A DNA stretch of 64,000 nt from Mytilus edulis (lineage: Eukaryota > Mollusca > Bivalvia > Mytilida > Mytilidae). This document shows positions 55,397-64,000 of the stretch, in pieces (the first letter of the stretch is position 1; every line of letters begins with the position of its first letter). Under the pieces are notes generated by a model that was given only the letters and a program-made list of their open reading frames with translations, was not told the DNA's origin and ran no database searches. A program made the position numbers and the translations under genes. The DNA is taken from assembly GCF_963676685.1 (NCBI RefSeq), contig NC_092356.1:21935750-21999749 (forward strand), written 5' to 3'.

Positions 55397-55790
55397 AACC
55401 ATTAGAAATTTAACATACTTAAAGGAAGCAAGATATTTTTATAACTGGGGCGAGTTGGCAGACCTTTACTCAGTGGGGTTTAAACCCTTTTCGTTAAATA
55501 AATGAGTTGTCAGACTGATTGTTCAATTTGATTTTACACTTCTTTAAAGTTGGGCGAGTCGGTTACAAGAGTGGGGCGATTTTTTCATAAAGTGGCGATA
55601 TAGTGTGCGCCGATTGGCCAGTGGGGCGAGTTGACATTGTTTGATTTCTACTCATCGTGTTAGAGGGTCATAAAGGGTATACATCATATAGTAATATATA
55701 AAGTATATTATAATGGTTGTGTGGCGTTCTAAACTAGATTTTATGAATTGTAAATGGTTTTTCGTCTAATCTTGAACAGCAGGGATGTAA

Positions 55791-55902
55791 AATAGTTATC
55801 CCATTCGGACTTGGTGTGTCAGTGTAAGATCACCCTCTGCATGGCCTCCGGCCATCGGGATGATCTTACACTGATACACCGCGTCCTTATGGGATAACTA
55901 TT
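55791..55902. repeat. 112-bp palindrome
   Basis: AATAGTTATCCCAT...GGACTTGGTGTGTC and AGTGTAAGATCA pair with the right half (TGATCTTACACT, GGGATAACTATT), a stem of about 45 bp with about 6 mismatches. The loop holds GGCCTCCGGCC. Confidence 0.75.
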
Positions 55903-56097
55903 AAAGAGCAAGGCATATCATGATGGAATGTTATTTGTCCAAATATGGGGAAAATATACTGATAAAAAAAAAGGCTAACTTTAAACTGGTTTAGCCTAGT
56001 ATGTTGTGTTTTGTTTAGACAGTACATTGTGTTGACGGCCTCGAGGTTAACCACCCCTGGCATTACCTGTTAATCAGCAGACGCGTTCATACCTCTT

Positions 56098-56690
56098 TTT
56101 ATGGCCCCGCAACGAAGTTATCGGTGCCATATACTTTTACCCTTTGTCCGAAATTCCGTAATTCCGAAATTCCGTAATTCCAAAATTCCAAAATTCCATC
56201 ATTCCGCAACAAATCATTATACGGAGTTTTTTTCTAAACGCCTTCCGATATTTGGCTGATTTTTGGTATGTGAGTTACCCATGCTAAGTTACAGATCAAG
56301 TTTAAGTTTCGTTCCGCTCCGCTAATTATTGCCGAAATTACGGGCTTTGGATTTTGATAAATTGTTGAAAATCACAGTTATAAGGACTTTTTTTTTCTAA
56401 ACTCTTTCAGATATTGGGCTGATTTTTTGCATGTGAGCTAACCAAGATGAGTTACAGATCAAGTGTAAGTTTTGTTCTGCTCGACTAATTTTTGCCAAAA
56501 TTAAGGGCTATAATAGACTTTGATAAATTGTTAGTAAAAATCACAGTTAAACACTTTTTTCTATACGCCTCCAGATTTTGAGCTGATTTATAACAGACAA
56601 CCATCATGTTTGTGTCCACATGTATTATAGAAATTGCAGATTTTTCAACTTTTTGAGACGAGGTCATTCGTGTCACTGACACATCTAGTT
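56098..56690. repeat. tandem repeat with 'ATTCCG' leader, period about 175 bp
   Basis: A short array of AATTCCGAAATTCCG units (56150-56205) is followed by three units with GATTTTTGGTATGTGAG-like, GTTACAGATCAAGTTTAAG and TTGATAAATTGTT segments. Confidence 0.6.
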
Positions 56691-56999
56691 TTTAAAATAG
56701 AGGTGAAATTTTAAATTATGAAGACTCTGTAAGTTAGATAGATTTGTGTATTTTTCTTTCGATCCCCTTTGGTCCTACAGCTCTTCAACTGGTACTATTT
56801 CGACTATACATCCCTGGCTTTAAAATATTTGGCATTGCGTGTTCCCAATGAAGGTGTAAATCCTGAAAAGCACTTCGGTCTTATGATAAAGTTTTTTTTT
56901 CTCTAATAGAAATAAAAAAGAAAGTTTATTGGAACTAAGGCAAAAGAAGGTTTAAATGAGACAATTAAGTGTCAAATTCTAATCTTTCTGAATATACAA

Positions 57000-57090
57000 A
57001 AAAAGAAGATGTGGTATGATTGCCAATGAGACAACTGTCCACAAAAGACCAAAATGACACAGAAATTAACAACTATAGGTACAGCACTGC
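57000..57090 (+). repeat. family A fragment
   Basis: AAAAGAAGATGTGGTATGAT, TGCCAATGAGACAACTGTCC and AAATTAACAACTATAGGTAC; truncated at its 3' side. Confidence 0.6.
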
Positions 57091-57289
57091 ACTATAATCA
57101 AACAATAGACGGCAATAATTTATTCTCAAACCCGAATAAGTAATCACCAGTTATTCAAATTTACTGCGATTTTATTTTTGAAAATTCATGTGTCGAATAG
57201 GTTTATTACTGAAGAATCCATCCACGGAGTTTATTTTTAAGAATGAATAAATGGAGATACAGGATTAAGGTTAGTAAGACAGAACCATA

Positions 57290-57605
57290 ATGATACAGAC
57301 AACTCAAAACTAGGCATCAAACATTTTTAACACCGCCACAGTGACTTTTATGTGCCTGTCCCAAGTCAGGAGCTTGTAACTCAGTGATTGTCGGTTATTG
57401 TTTTCATAATTTGTGTTTTTATAAATCAGGTTGTTAGTATTCTCGTTTTACCTCTTTCACAATTTGTAAAGTAGTTCCCTTTCTCAAATGACTATACCGT
57501 ATGGGTCTAAGGCTGTATCGTTACCTATAGTTGATTACGTTCATGTCATTTCAACTTTGGTGGATAGTTGTCTTATTGGCAATCGTACCACATATTATTT
57601 TTTAT
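57290..57605 (-). repeat. family A/B-type repeat, inverted orientation
   Basis: CCCAAGTCAGGAGCTTGTAA, GTTTTTATAAATCAGGTTGTT and GGATAGTTGTCTTATTGGCA segments resemble the reverse of the family A start and the segment at 59110-59240. Confidence 0.45.
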
Positions 57606-57632
57606 TTCAACACACGGCTTGAACCAGACGAA

Positions 57633-58024
57633 AACAAGAATGTGTCCCAAGTACACGGATGCCCCACTCGCACTATAATTTTCTATGTTCAGTGGACCGT
57701 GAAATTAGGGTAAAAACTTTAATTTGGAATTAAAATTAGAAAGATCATATCATAGGGAACATGTGTACTAAGTTTCAAGTTGATTAGACTTCAACTTCTT
57801 CAAAAACTACCTTGACCAAAAACTTTAACCTGAAATCAACGGACGCACCTGTAGACGGACTAACGAACGGACGCACAGACGGACGAACGGACGCACAGAC
57901 ACACAGACGGACGGACGACCGGACGCACAGACGGACGGACGACCGGACGCACAGACGGACGGACGAACGGAGGCACAGACCAGAAAACATAATGCCCCTC
58001 TTCTATCGTAGGTGGGGCATAAAA
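57633..58024 (-). mobile_element. ATGCCCCACC element, inverted copy with ACGGACG minisatellite
   Basis: It reads from AAGAATGTGTCCCAAGTACA to CTATCGTAGGTGGGGCATAA. A tract of GACGGACG(A/C)(A/C)CGGACGCACA units lies at 57838-57978. All open frames here (His/Arg/Thr or Ser/Val/Arg rich) are minisatellite translations. Confidence 0.75.
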
Positions 58025-58940
58025 ACTAATAGAAGGAGAAGGATGAGATCTCACAATTGTATGATTGATAAGTTCATCCTCACCACATATTCAGGCGTGC
58101 TCGTCCGATGTAAGCAACCCCTAAGAGCACGTGCATGATTTACTTATATCATTTTAATTAGTTATTTGGAGAATCTGATGTTCATAGCATAAATTTGATT
58201 GTTAGGTCACAGGCACTTGTCTCATAATTTTATCCCCTTATATACATGTGTACACCTTCATGTTAGATACTTTTATGTTTATGTAATATTAAGGTATATA
58301 GGTTTTTTTCTTTGACAAGTGCCTGTGGTTTCCGTGTAATTTATAATTAACACCCTATTCTTTGTATTGCCATTAGTTGTCAGTTTTTCTCTCTTCGTAA
58401 ATGACTTTTGAATGTTTCCTTGCTGCCTTCCACCTCTTTTTCTCAAAAACAAGATAACAAAAAAAAATTGGAAAAAATGAAACCACTGAGGATGTGTAAG
58501 GTGAGGTTACTACCCCTGCATATAATAATACATGATTTAGCGAAAATGATAAATACTGGACCCAGGTTGATTAATTTAACCAAAGACACGATTAACACCT
58601 TATTAAATGTACCGAAAACAATTATCAAACTATTAACTTTATATATATACTTTAACAATATATGAATAACACATACATGTAGTTCAGATGGTAATTGGGA
58701 ATGTTATGAAATGATAATTTGATGGAATTCGACAAATGCCACACTGATGACCTCGCGCTCTTTATATAAATTCAGCTTTTCGGTCCAGACCATTATCAAA
58801 ATAATCACACAGGTCGTATGCTACTGCAGATAATACACATATATTATTTTTTAGTTTTTAAAAATTCAACGGAGTCGGGACATGAAAAAAATGTTTCACT
58901 TTTAGCTCAAGAAAAACATTGTCATCCGATGTAAAACCGT
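58025..58940. other. intergenic, no feature seen
   Basis: No exon, RNA gene or clear repeat was recognised. Confidence 0.4.
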
Positions 58941-58949
58941 ATTATAATT

Positions 58950-59240
58950 ATGGATTGATTGTTGGTTGCTTAACGTTCAGTGACAAATATTTCATGCATG
59001 TTCAGGATGACGAAACATACGAATTTTGATAATAATGTTGGTCTTAATGGCTTGTTACAACACTTCCAACGCTAGGGGACGGTGTAGGGCAATCATACGT
59101 GTTCAACCCCATCACATTTCGTATGTGCCTGTACGAAGTCCGTAGCCTATCATTCAGTAGTTTTGGTTTGCTACTGTCTGTCAAATTCGCTGTTTGATCT
59201 GAATCATTTCTTTGTACATAAATCAGGGCGTTAGTTTCTC
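58950..59240 (+). repeat. SINE-like repeat with GGTTGCTTAACGTTCAG motif
   Basis: GATTGATTGTTGGTTGCTTAA and ATATTTCATGCATGTTCAGG are followed by CTGTACGAAGTCCGTAGCC. The first block is shared with 18567 (inverted), 19947, 22416 (inverted) and 46056. Confidence 0.5.
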
Positions 59241-59502
59241 ATTTGAATTAAATCACATTTTGTCATGTGGAACTTTTTTTATAGCTTATTAAACGGTATG
59301 GGTTTTGCTCATTGTTGGAAACCGTACAGTGACTAAACTGAAATAAACAAGATTATTTAGAATCGAACGATACCACAACAATGAAAAAATGAAAATGACC
59401 ATCAGTTCATAATATTATGAAACAACTAATTCCCCTATAATTTAGATCTATTTTTTTGTTTTACTACAAACACAAGCAATAATTCACACACCAATACAGA
59501 GT

Positions 59503-59972
59503 ATAAATAAGAATGTGTCCATAGTACACGGATGCCCCACTCGCACTATCATTTTCTATGTTCAGTGGACCGTGAAATTTGGGTCAAAACTTTAATTTGG
59601 AATTAAAATTAGAAAGATCATATCATAGGGAACATGTGTACTAAGTTTCAAGTTGATGTTACTTTAACTTCATTAAAAACTACCTTGACCAAAAACTTTA
59701 ACCTGAATTTCGCACTATCATTTTCTATGTTCAGTGGACCATGAAATTGGGGTCAAAACTATAATTTGGCATTAAAATTAGAAAGATCATATCATGGGGA
59801 ACATGTGTACTAAGTTTGAAGTTGATTGGACTTCAACTTCATCAAAAACTACCTTGACCAAAAACTTTAACCTGAAGCGAACGGACGCACAGACGGACGA
59901 GCGAACGAACGAACGGACGCACAGACCAGAAAACATAATGCCCCTCTACTATCGTAGGTGGGGCATAAAAAC
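59503..59972 (-). mobile_element. ATGCCCCACC element, inverted copy with internal duplication
   Basis: The same termini as 57633, but the block beginning CGCACTATCATTTTCTATG occurs twice (about 59540 and 59710). The copy ends 64 bp from the stop of the TIMP-like gene. Confidence 0.7.
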
Positions 59973-60035
59973 TTTGAACATCAATTAGATGGTTCAATAA
60001 ATTCAAACACAAATACTGTGAATAATCTTTCAACA

Positions 60036-60155
60036 TCAGTTACATGGTTCAATAAGTCGCCATTTGCATTCATGTCTATCATCTCTTTCACAAACAGCGT
60101 TGGCTTTGTAACAGTCGTTAACAAGTCTTCGGTCACATTTCTTAAAACCAGTATT
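60036..60155 (-). CDS. TIMP-like gene, last exon
   Basis: ATTTCCAG|AAT ACT GGT opens 39 codons and TGA (60038-60036): NTGFKKCDRRLVNDC, then five Cys in total, ending ECKWRLIEPCN. The phase-0 start matches the preceding exon's phase-0 end. Downstream a short duplicated block (TTATTGAACCAT...) repeats the exon's end. Confidence 0.8.
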   Translation of the reverse strand, partial: NTGFKKCDRRLVNDCYKANAVCERDDRHECKWRLIEPCN

Positions 60156-62930
60156 CTGGAAATGATAACATCAATAAAATGAAATATGAAAAAAAAACAT
60201 AAATGATTAAATCAATGATAATTTTTTCACAAACAGCGTTGGCTTTGTAACAGTCGTTAACAAGTCTTCGGTCACATTTCTTAAAACCAGTATTCTGGAA
60301 ATGATAACATCAATAAAAAAACATAAATGATTAAATCAATGATAATTTTTAATTTTCTTATCCAGGGAGTTGCAACCCCCATTACAGTACAACTACAATT
60401 AAAGATCTAAAAGGGAAAAGACATTTCATCCTTAACCGTTTTTCACCAATGCCAGTTTATATGCAAGTCAAGGTATAATGTGTAATGGACCTTAATGTAT
60501 TCGTTATGCTCATTTCTTCTATTTCAATAGTTAGCTGCAACCAACATGATTACAAAACACTTATTTTGTTCAATTAATGAAGGTATATCATTTATATAGC
60601 AAAATGTAAAAAGAATAATGCTAGCTTAATATTCTTTGTTTCTTGACATGCAAGTCTAAGGCTGGTGCATGCAATGTTGGCTTCATTCGACTGGAATATT
60701 AGGTCGACGAGAAATGAAGTACGATAGGTTTGCATATGATTGCGGAATGCCGATCGTATGGTCGTCTGTTCGATAATATAGCAAAAATGATCTATCATAA
60801 AAACAGGCATTCAGGTATTTGTTTCAGGTATTTGTTCTCAAATTTAAAATGGTTAAAAAATGAATTATCTTCTCCTAAAACAATTACTTTGCAGTTAAAA
60901 AAAACCCAATCATTTTATGAAAAAAGTTGAATAATTTTCAAATCTTCTGTAAAGTCATTTTTTCAATTTGATTTCATTAGAAAAAGTTTCAAAAGAAGTT
61001 TCAGAAGTTTCAGAAGTTCCTGCTGCGCTGGTGTCTATGTTACAGTATTTTTTTTTGTGTTGTTTAATATAATATACGATTACTTACAAATCCCCCGCAT
61101 CCGTCACAGTCATAAAGGCCACGGAAACCACGTTTTTGTGTTTCTGTAAAGTTGTTAAATGGTGCAATCCAGTCACGTCTAGTTAATTCCTGTGGCTCAC
61201 CAGGCACTCGTCCTTTAAAGATGGCAATGTGATCAATGGCAAGTTAATTTTAAGTCTTTCCTATTTAGGAAATGATTACCATTCGTCTTTTATATGGGGC
61301 ATATATATTATTTTTCGAATTTACTAAATACTATATAGGAACGAGATTTATTATTTCAAAATCAGTTTTGAATTTAATTTTTATCCTGCTAATTGTCAAT
61401 ACAAACAAACCAGTTTTCCCCTTCCCTTAAACATGAAACATTTTATTTTATTTTGAAGAAAACAAGATTTGTTACTTGATCGGATTGAGAAAAATCATGA
61501 CAGTATGACTTGTGTTTTATTCTTGCTATCAGCTTGCAAATATATATATATACAGTATCATATATAGAATGTATGCCTTGAGCTGGCATGTCAGTAACTG
61601 CTAGTAGTCCTTTGTTATTTATGTATCATTATAATTTGCTTAGTTTCTTTCGTTACCTGTTTTGACATCTTTTAAACTTAGTTTTACTGTGCGTATTGCT
61701 TTGTGTTTGTTTATTCTACATAGGCTAGATATATAGGTAGATGGTTGAGATCTCACATAAATTGCTTAACCACGCTGAATTTTTGCGCCTGTTCCAAGTC
61801 AGGAGCCTTTGTGCTTGTATGTTTTAAATTTTAATTCATTTATATGTTTTGGAGTTTAGTGTGACGTCCATTTTCACTGACTTAATTCACATTTCGTTAA
61901 AGGGGCCAGCTGAAGCCAACATCCGGTTGCAGTCCAATTTTTCGACAACTGTTCCTGGAATCATTTGACCTAGGTCAGGTTATTGGTACAGGATGTAATG
62001 CTGTTGTGTTTGAAGCTAGACAGAAAGAGGGACAGGAAGTGACCCATGAATTTGATAACTCTTCAGGTATGATTTTTATCAAATTTCTCTTGTATAATAC
62101 TACAGGATTTTCTTGCTGTGTTGAAGTCCCATGCATCGGCTGTTTTCTGTTCTTTGGTAGGGTTGTTGTCTCTCTGATACATTTCCCATAGCTATTCTCA
62201 TTTTTATGCAGATAAAATCAGGTGTGCATTTGAAAACTAAATACACACCTTAAATCTAATATTTTTTAATCTGATGATTGGCAATACTAACTGTAGTATA
62301 AAGTAAATAACAAAACTACCGAGGAAAATAATCAAACGTCATAATTAAATAAAAATATATATAAACTTTTATATAATTTTCTTTTCTAACATAGTTCCAT
62401 GCTTAAGGTGGTACCCAATACTTTTACTAAAAATAATTTGGCTCGTTTAATTTTCATAAAATTTTGTCAAAGTATAAAATACATAAACAAAAAGATAAAA
62501 ATTAAAAAAAAATTGAACCAACCGTTTTGTCAGAAAAATTACACTGGTTATATAGCAATTTGACAAACACCAATTTTGATCATTGAGAAGCTTAATATTT
62601 CTTTTACAACACAACGTAATTAAAACGTTTAGCTAACTTTACAGAGTTATCTCCCTGTAGTGTTAGGTACCACCTTAAAATGAAAATTATAAAAAAAAAT
62701 GGTTAAAGAGCAGATGCACATATGAGTTGTACACTCATCTTCAGTTTCATGTGTCTAGTGTTAAAATAACTATAAAAATGCTTACCATACATTGTGAAAA
62801 TGTAGTAGTCAACTTGATTATCCAGGTCTACGGTGCACTTGACTCTAGTATTGTAATTTGTCCAAAATTTAACTAAAGCACCAGGAACAACATCTGTATA
62901 ATTGGCAAAGATGGTGACTTGCTTTGGTCT
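60036..62930 (-). CDS. TIMP-like metalloproteinase inhibitor (NTR domain), C-terminal three exons
   Basis: Exons 62930-62786, 61212-61088 and 60155-60036 join in phase to about 129 residues plus stop. The order matches tissue inhibitors of metalloproteinases: VTIFANYTDVVP...VKCTVDL-DYYIFTMYG corresponds to the end of the NTR barrel ('F-x-Y-T-A...C-G-V-x-L...Y-L-I-x-G'), and DWIAPFNNFTETQK to the 'F-I-V-P-W-x-x-L-T-x-x-Q-K' segment. It then has a Cys-rich C-terminal subdomain (CDGC, KKC, NDC, AVC, HEC, EPC). TIMPs are secreted and block matrix metalloproteinases with their N-terminal Cys-x-Cys. That exon was not found before 64000 and is probably off the window, so inhibitory capacity cannot be judged. 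An NTR-only or other netrin-module protein is possible. Confidence 0.75.
60225..60294 (-). pseudogene. partial tandem duplicate of the TIMP-like last exon
   Basis: 60226-60355 repeats 60087-60225 (period 139 bp). It recreates a perfect acceptor and the first 22 codons (NTGFKKC through AVC), then runs into non-coding sequence. If spliced, it would truncate the Cys-rich tail. Confidence 0.75.
61088..61212 (-). CDS. TIMP-like gene, penultimate exon
   Basis: CTTTAAAG|GA CGA GTG opens 41 codons (RVPGEPQELTRRDWIAPFNN, then TETQKRGFRGLYDCDGCGGF) ending TTT|GTAAGT. The first two bases complete a Gly with the G that ends the previous exon. Confidence 0.82.
61840..62215 (+). repeat. family B repeat interrupted by a kinase-exon fragment
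   Basis: The left part (TTTTGGAGTTTAGTGTGACG, GGGGCCAGCTGAAG) and the right part (TTGCTGTGTTGAAGTCC, CGGCTGTTTTCTGTTC, GGGTTGTTGTCTCTCTGATA) resemble the two halves of a common Mytilus repeat. The right half is also visible, inverted, at 47760 and 63452. Recognition of the left half is from memory. Confidence 0.5.
61910..62066 (+). pseudogene. lone PINK1-like kinase exon
   Basis: The frame reads FRQLFLESFDLGQVIGTGCN, then AVVFEARQKEGQEVTHEF, ending TCTTCAG|GTATGA. 'I-G-x-G-C-x-A-x-V-F/Y-E-A' is the unusual glycine loop of PINK1, the mitochondrial Ser/Thr kinase that phosphorylates ubiquitin and Parkin. A putative acceptor (GGCCAG) lies upstream. No other kinase exon of matching phase was found on this strand, and the segment lies in an intron of the TIMP-like gene. 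It is more likely a captured or duplicated fragment than a working gene. Another kinase family remains possible. Confidence 0.5.
62403..62678. mobile_element. TTAAGGTGGTACCCAA MITE, copy 2
   Basis: 276 bp with inverted ends TTAAGGTGGTACCCAATACT and AGTGTTAGGTACCACCTTAA. The interior matches 17126-17406 closely (TTGGCTCGTTTAATTTTCAT, CATTGAGAAGCTTAATATT). It lies in the TIMP-like intron. Confidence 0.85.
62786..62930 (-). CDS. TIMP-like gene, upstream exon in view
   Basis: CCTTTCAG|AGA CCA AAG opens 48 codons (RPKQVTIFANYTDVVPGALV, then WTNYNTRVKCTVDLDNQVDY, YIFTMY) ending TATG|GTAAGC, phase 1. The phase-0 start requires an earlier exon that must hold the signal peptide and Cys-x-Cys. Confidence 0.8.
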
Positions 62931-62949
62931 CTGAAAGGTGTAAAGGGTC

Positions 62950-63450
62950 AAATATAAGATAACTGACCGTTAAAACTTTTTCAGAATGCGGCTAGACCCC
63001 GGATTTTAGATTGATAAAGTCATATATTTAAAGTCTAGTGGCAAATATTTGATAGATTTCAGAATGAGAACAAATCTGATCATTTGAAACAAAAGTATTG
63101 GACTGGCCATGAAAATGACGGCCTGTTAATAAGAGGCAGAAATGGTCCTGACGCAAGGACACCCATGAATCTCCTACATAATTATTCTATTCAATGTTGT
63201 TTAATTCCAGAAAGACTTGTGTTATCTCTATAAAACCGGATGCGTCTTGGTATTTATACATCCCTCACAACATAACCCGAATAATTCCGTAACTTCCCTT
63301 AATCGATCTCTCATACATTTTTACTTGTGGGTTACTGCTTCCATCGTAGATCGGAGAAATATAACAAATGCATTATTCCTATTTGTTAGATTCCCTGATA
63401 TCTTTTGGAGAGAATCACTTTCCTTTATTATTTAAAAAAAAATTATATTA
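62950..63450. other. no gene seen
   Basis: A + strand open frame follows a CCAG at 63209, but it lacks any family signature and a partner exon. Probably intron of the TIMP-like gene. Confidence 0.35.
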
Positions 63451-63451
63451 C

Positions 63452-63600
63452 TATTAAAATTGAGAAATGAAATGGGGAATGTGTCAAAGAGACAACAATC
63501 CGACAAATGAACAGAAAACAGCCGAAGGTCACCAATCAATATATCAGAAATCGGAACGATGAGAGATCGGTTTTTAACTAGATTGGCCACCAATGGGTTC
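63452..63600 (-). repeat. family B fragment
   Basis: AAATTGAGAAATGAAATGGG, GAATGTGTCAAAGAGACAAC and CAGCCGAAGGTCACCAATCA match 47760-47860. Confidence 0.6.
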
Positions 63601-63606
63601 TTTAAA

Positions 63607-63769
63607 CAGGCGCGGATCCAGAAGGGGGGGGGGGGGTTCCGGGGGTTGGAACCCCCCCTTTTTTTTGGCCGATCAATGCATTTGAATGGGAGCATAAAGC
63701 TGGAACCCCCCCCCCCTTTACTCTGGGTTGGGACCCCCCCCTTTTTTATAATGGCTGGATCCGCCCCTG
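63607..63769. mobile_element. GGCGGATCC element, copy 6
   Basis: CAGGCGCGGATCC to GGATCCGCCCCTG, flanked by a perfect TTAAA duplication (63602-63606 and 63770-63774). Confidence 0.85.
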
Positions 63770-63819
63770 TTAAACATTCATATATCGCACAATGGAAGGT
63801 AACAACAATATTCCAGGTT

Positions 63820-64000
63820 AAGAGTTTCTCGTTTCTTGTTTTTCTATTATATAGATTAGACCGTTGGTTTTCCCGTTTGAATGGTTTTATTACTAGTCAT
63901 TTGTGTGGCCCTTTATAGCTTGCTGTTCGGTGTGAGCCAAGGTTCCGTGTTGAAGACCGTACTTTCACATATAATTGTTTACTTTTACAAATGTTGACTT
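63820..64000 (-). repeat. family A copy, inverted, cut by the window edge
   Basis: TTTCTCGTTTCTTGTTTTTC, GACCGTTGGTTTTCCCGTTT and GGCCCTTTATAGCTTGC match 21420-21530. Confidence 0.6.

Noticed and set aside
57812..58138. 108-aa Thr/Asp/Arg-rich frame and its Ser/Val/Arg-rich antisense partners
   Set aside because: Pure translation of the ACGGACG minisatellite in the ATGCCCCACC element; the same occurs at 36557 and 59794.
63209..63435. Possible further kinase exon downstream of the PINK1-like exon
   Set aside because: The frame following CCAG has no kinase motif and no donor before its stop.

Overview
The window looks like nuclear DNA of a marine bivalve, most likely a Mytilus-type mussel. 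It is AT-rich, its genes are split by canonical GT-AG introns, and it is packed with short repeats that I recall from Mytilus genomic sequence: a 'GCCAATGAGACAACT' family, 'ATGCCCCACCTACG' elements, 'GGCGGATCC' palindromes and 'AGCTCACCTG' tandem elements. The genus is inference. The exon models were assembled by eye from splice sites, reading phase and family resemblance; no search was run.

Three genes can be read. (1) On + (5191-39324, 9 coding exons, 657 aa, in frame throughout) lies a TRIM/Midline-like E3 ubiquitin ligase with RING, two B-boxes, coiled coil, COS box and two fibronectin-III-like domains, but no B30.2/SPRY domain. Its first intron is 18.7 kb of repeats. Its fifth intron, after a 23-nt microexon, is three transposable elements laid almost end to end. 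(2) On - (53368-45587, 7 coding exons, 668 aa) lies a two-transmembrane receptor with an extracellular NIT-type domain and a C-terminal class III guanylyl cyclase domain. The metal and guanine-recognition residues are present, but the transition-state Asn and Arg are replaced, so it looks like a pseudo-cyclase. (3) On - (62930-60036 and probably beyond the right edge) are the last three exons of a TIMP-like metalloproteinase inhibitor. Part of its last exon is tandemly duplicated just upstream. Within its intron, on the opposite strand, sits a lone PINK1-like kinase exon that appears embedded in a repeat.

Layout: 1-5160 repeats, a LINE remnant and weak exon-like scraps; 5161-39324 the TRIM gene; 39325-44100 downstream AT-rich DNA holding a 2.2 kb element with identical 451-bp terminal direct repeats; 44190-45440 a tandem array; 45587-53368 the cyclase-like receptor; 53400-60000 intergenic repeats and hairpins; 60036-64000 the TIMP-like gene. 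The three genes show no operon-like or pathway link. The rest is a dense, nested set of mobile elements, including foldback elements, long-TIR elements with subterminal motifs, hAT-like short palindromes with 5-6 bp target duplications, SINE-like relics and minisatellites.
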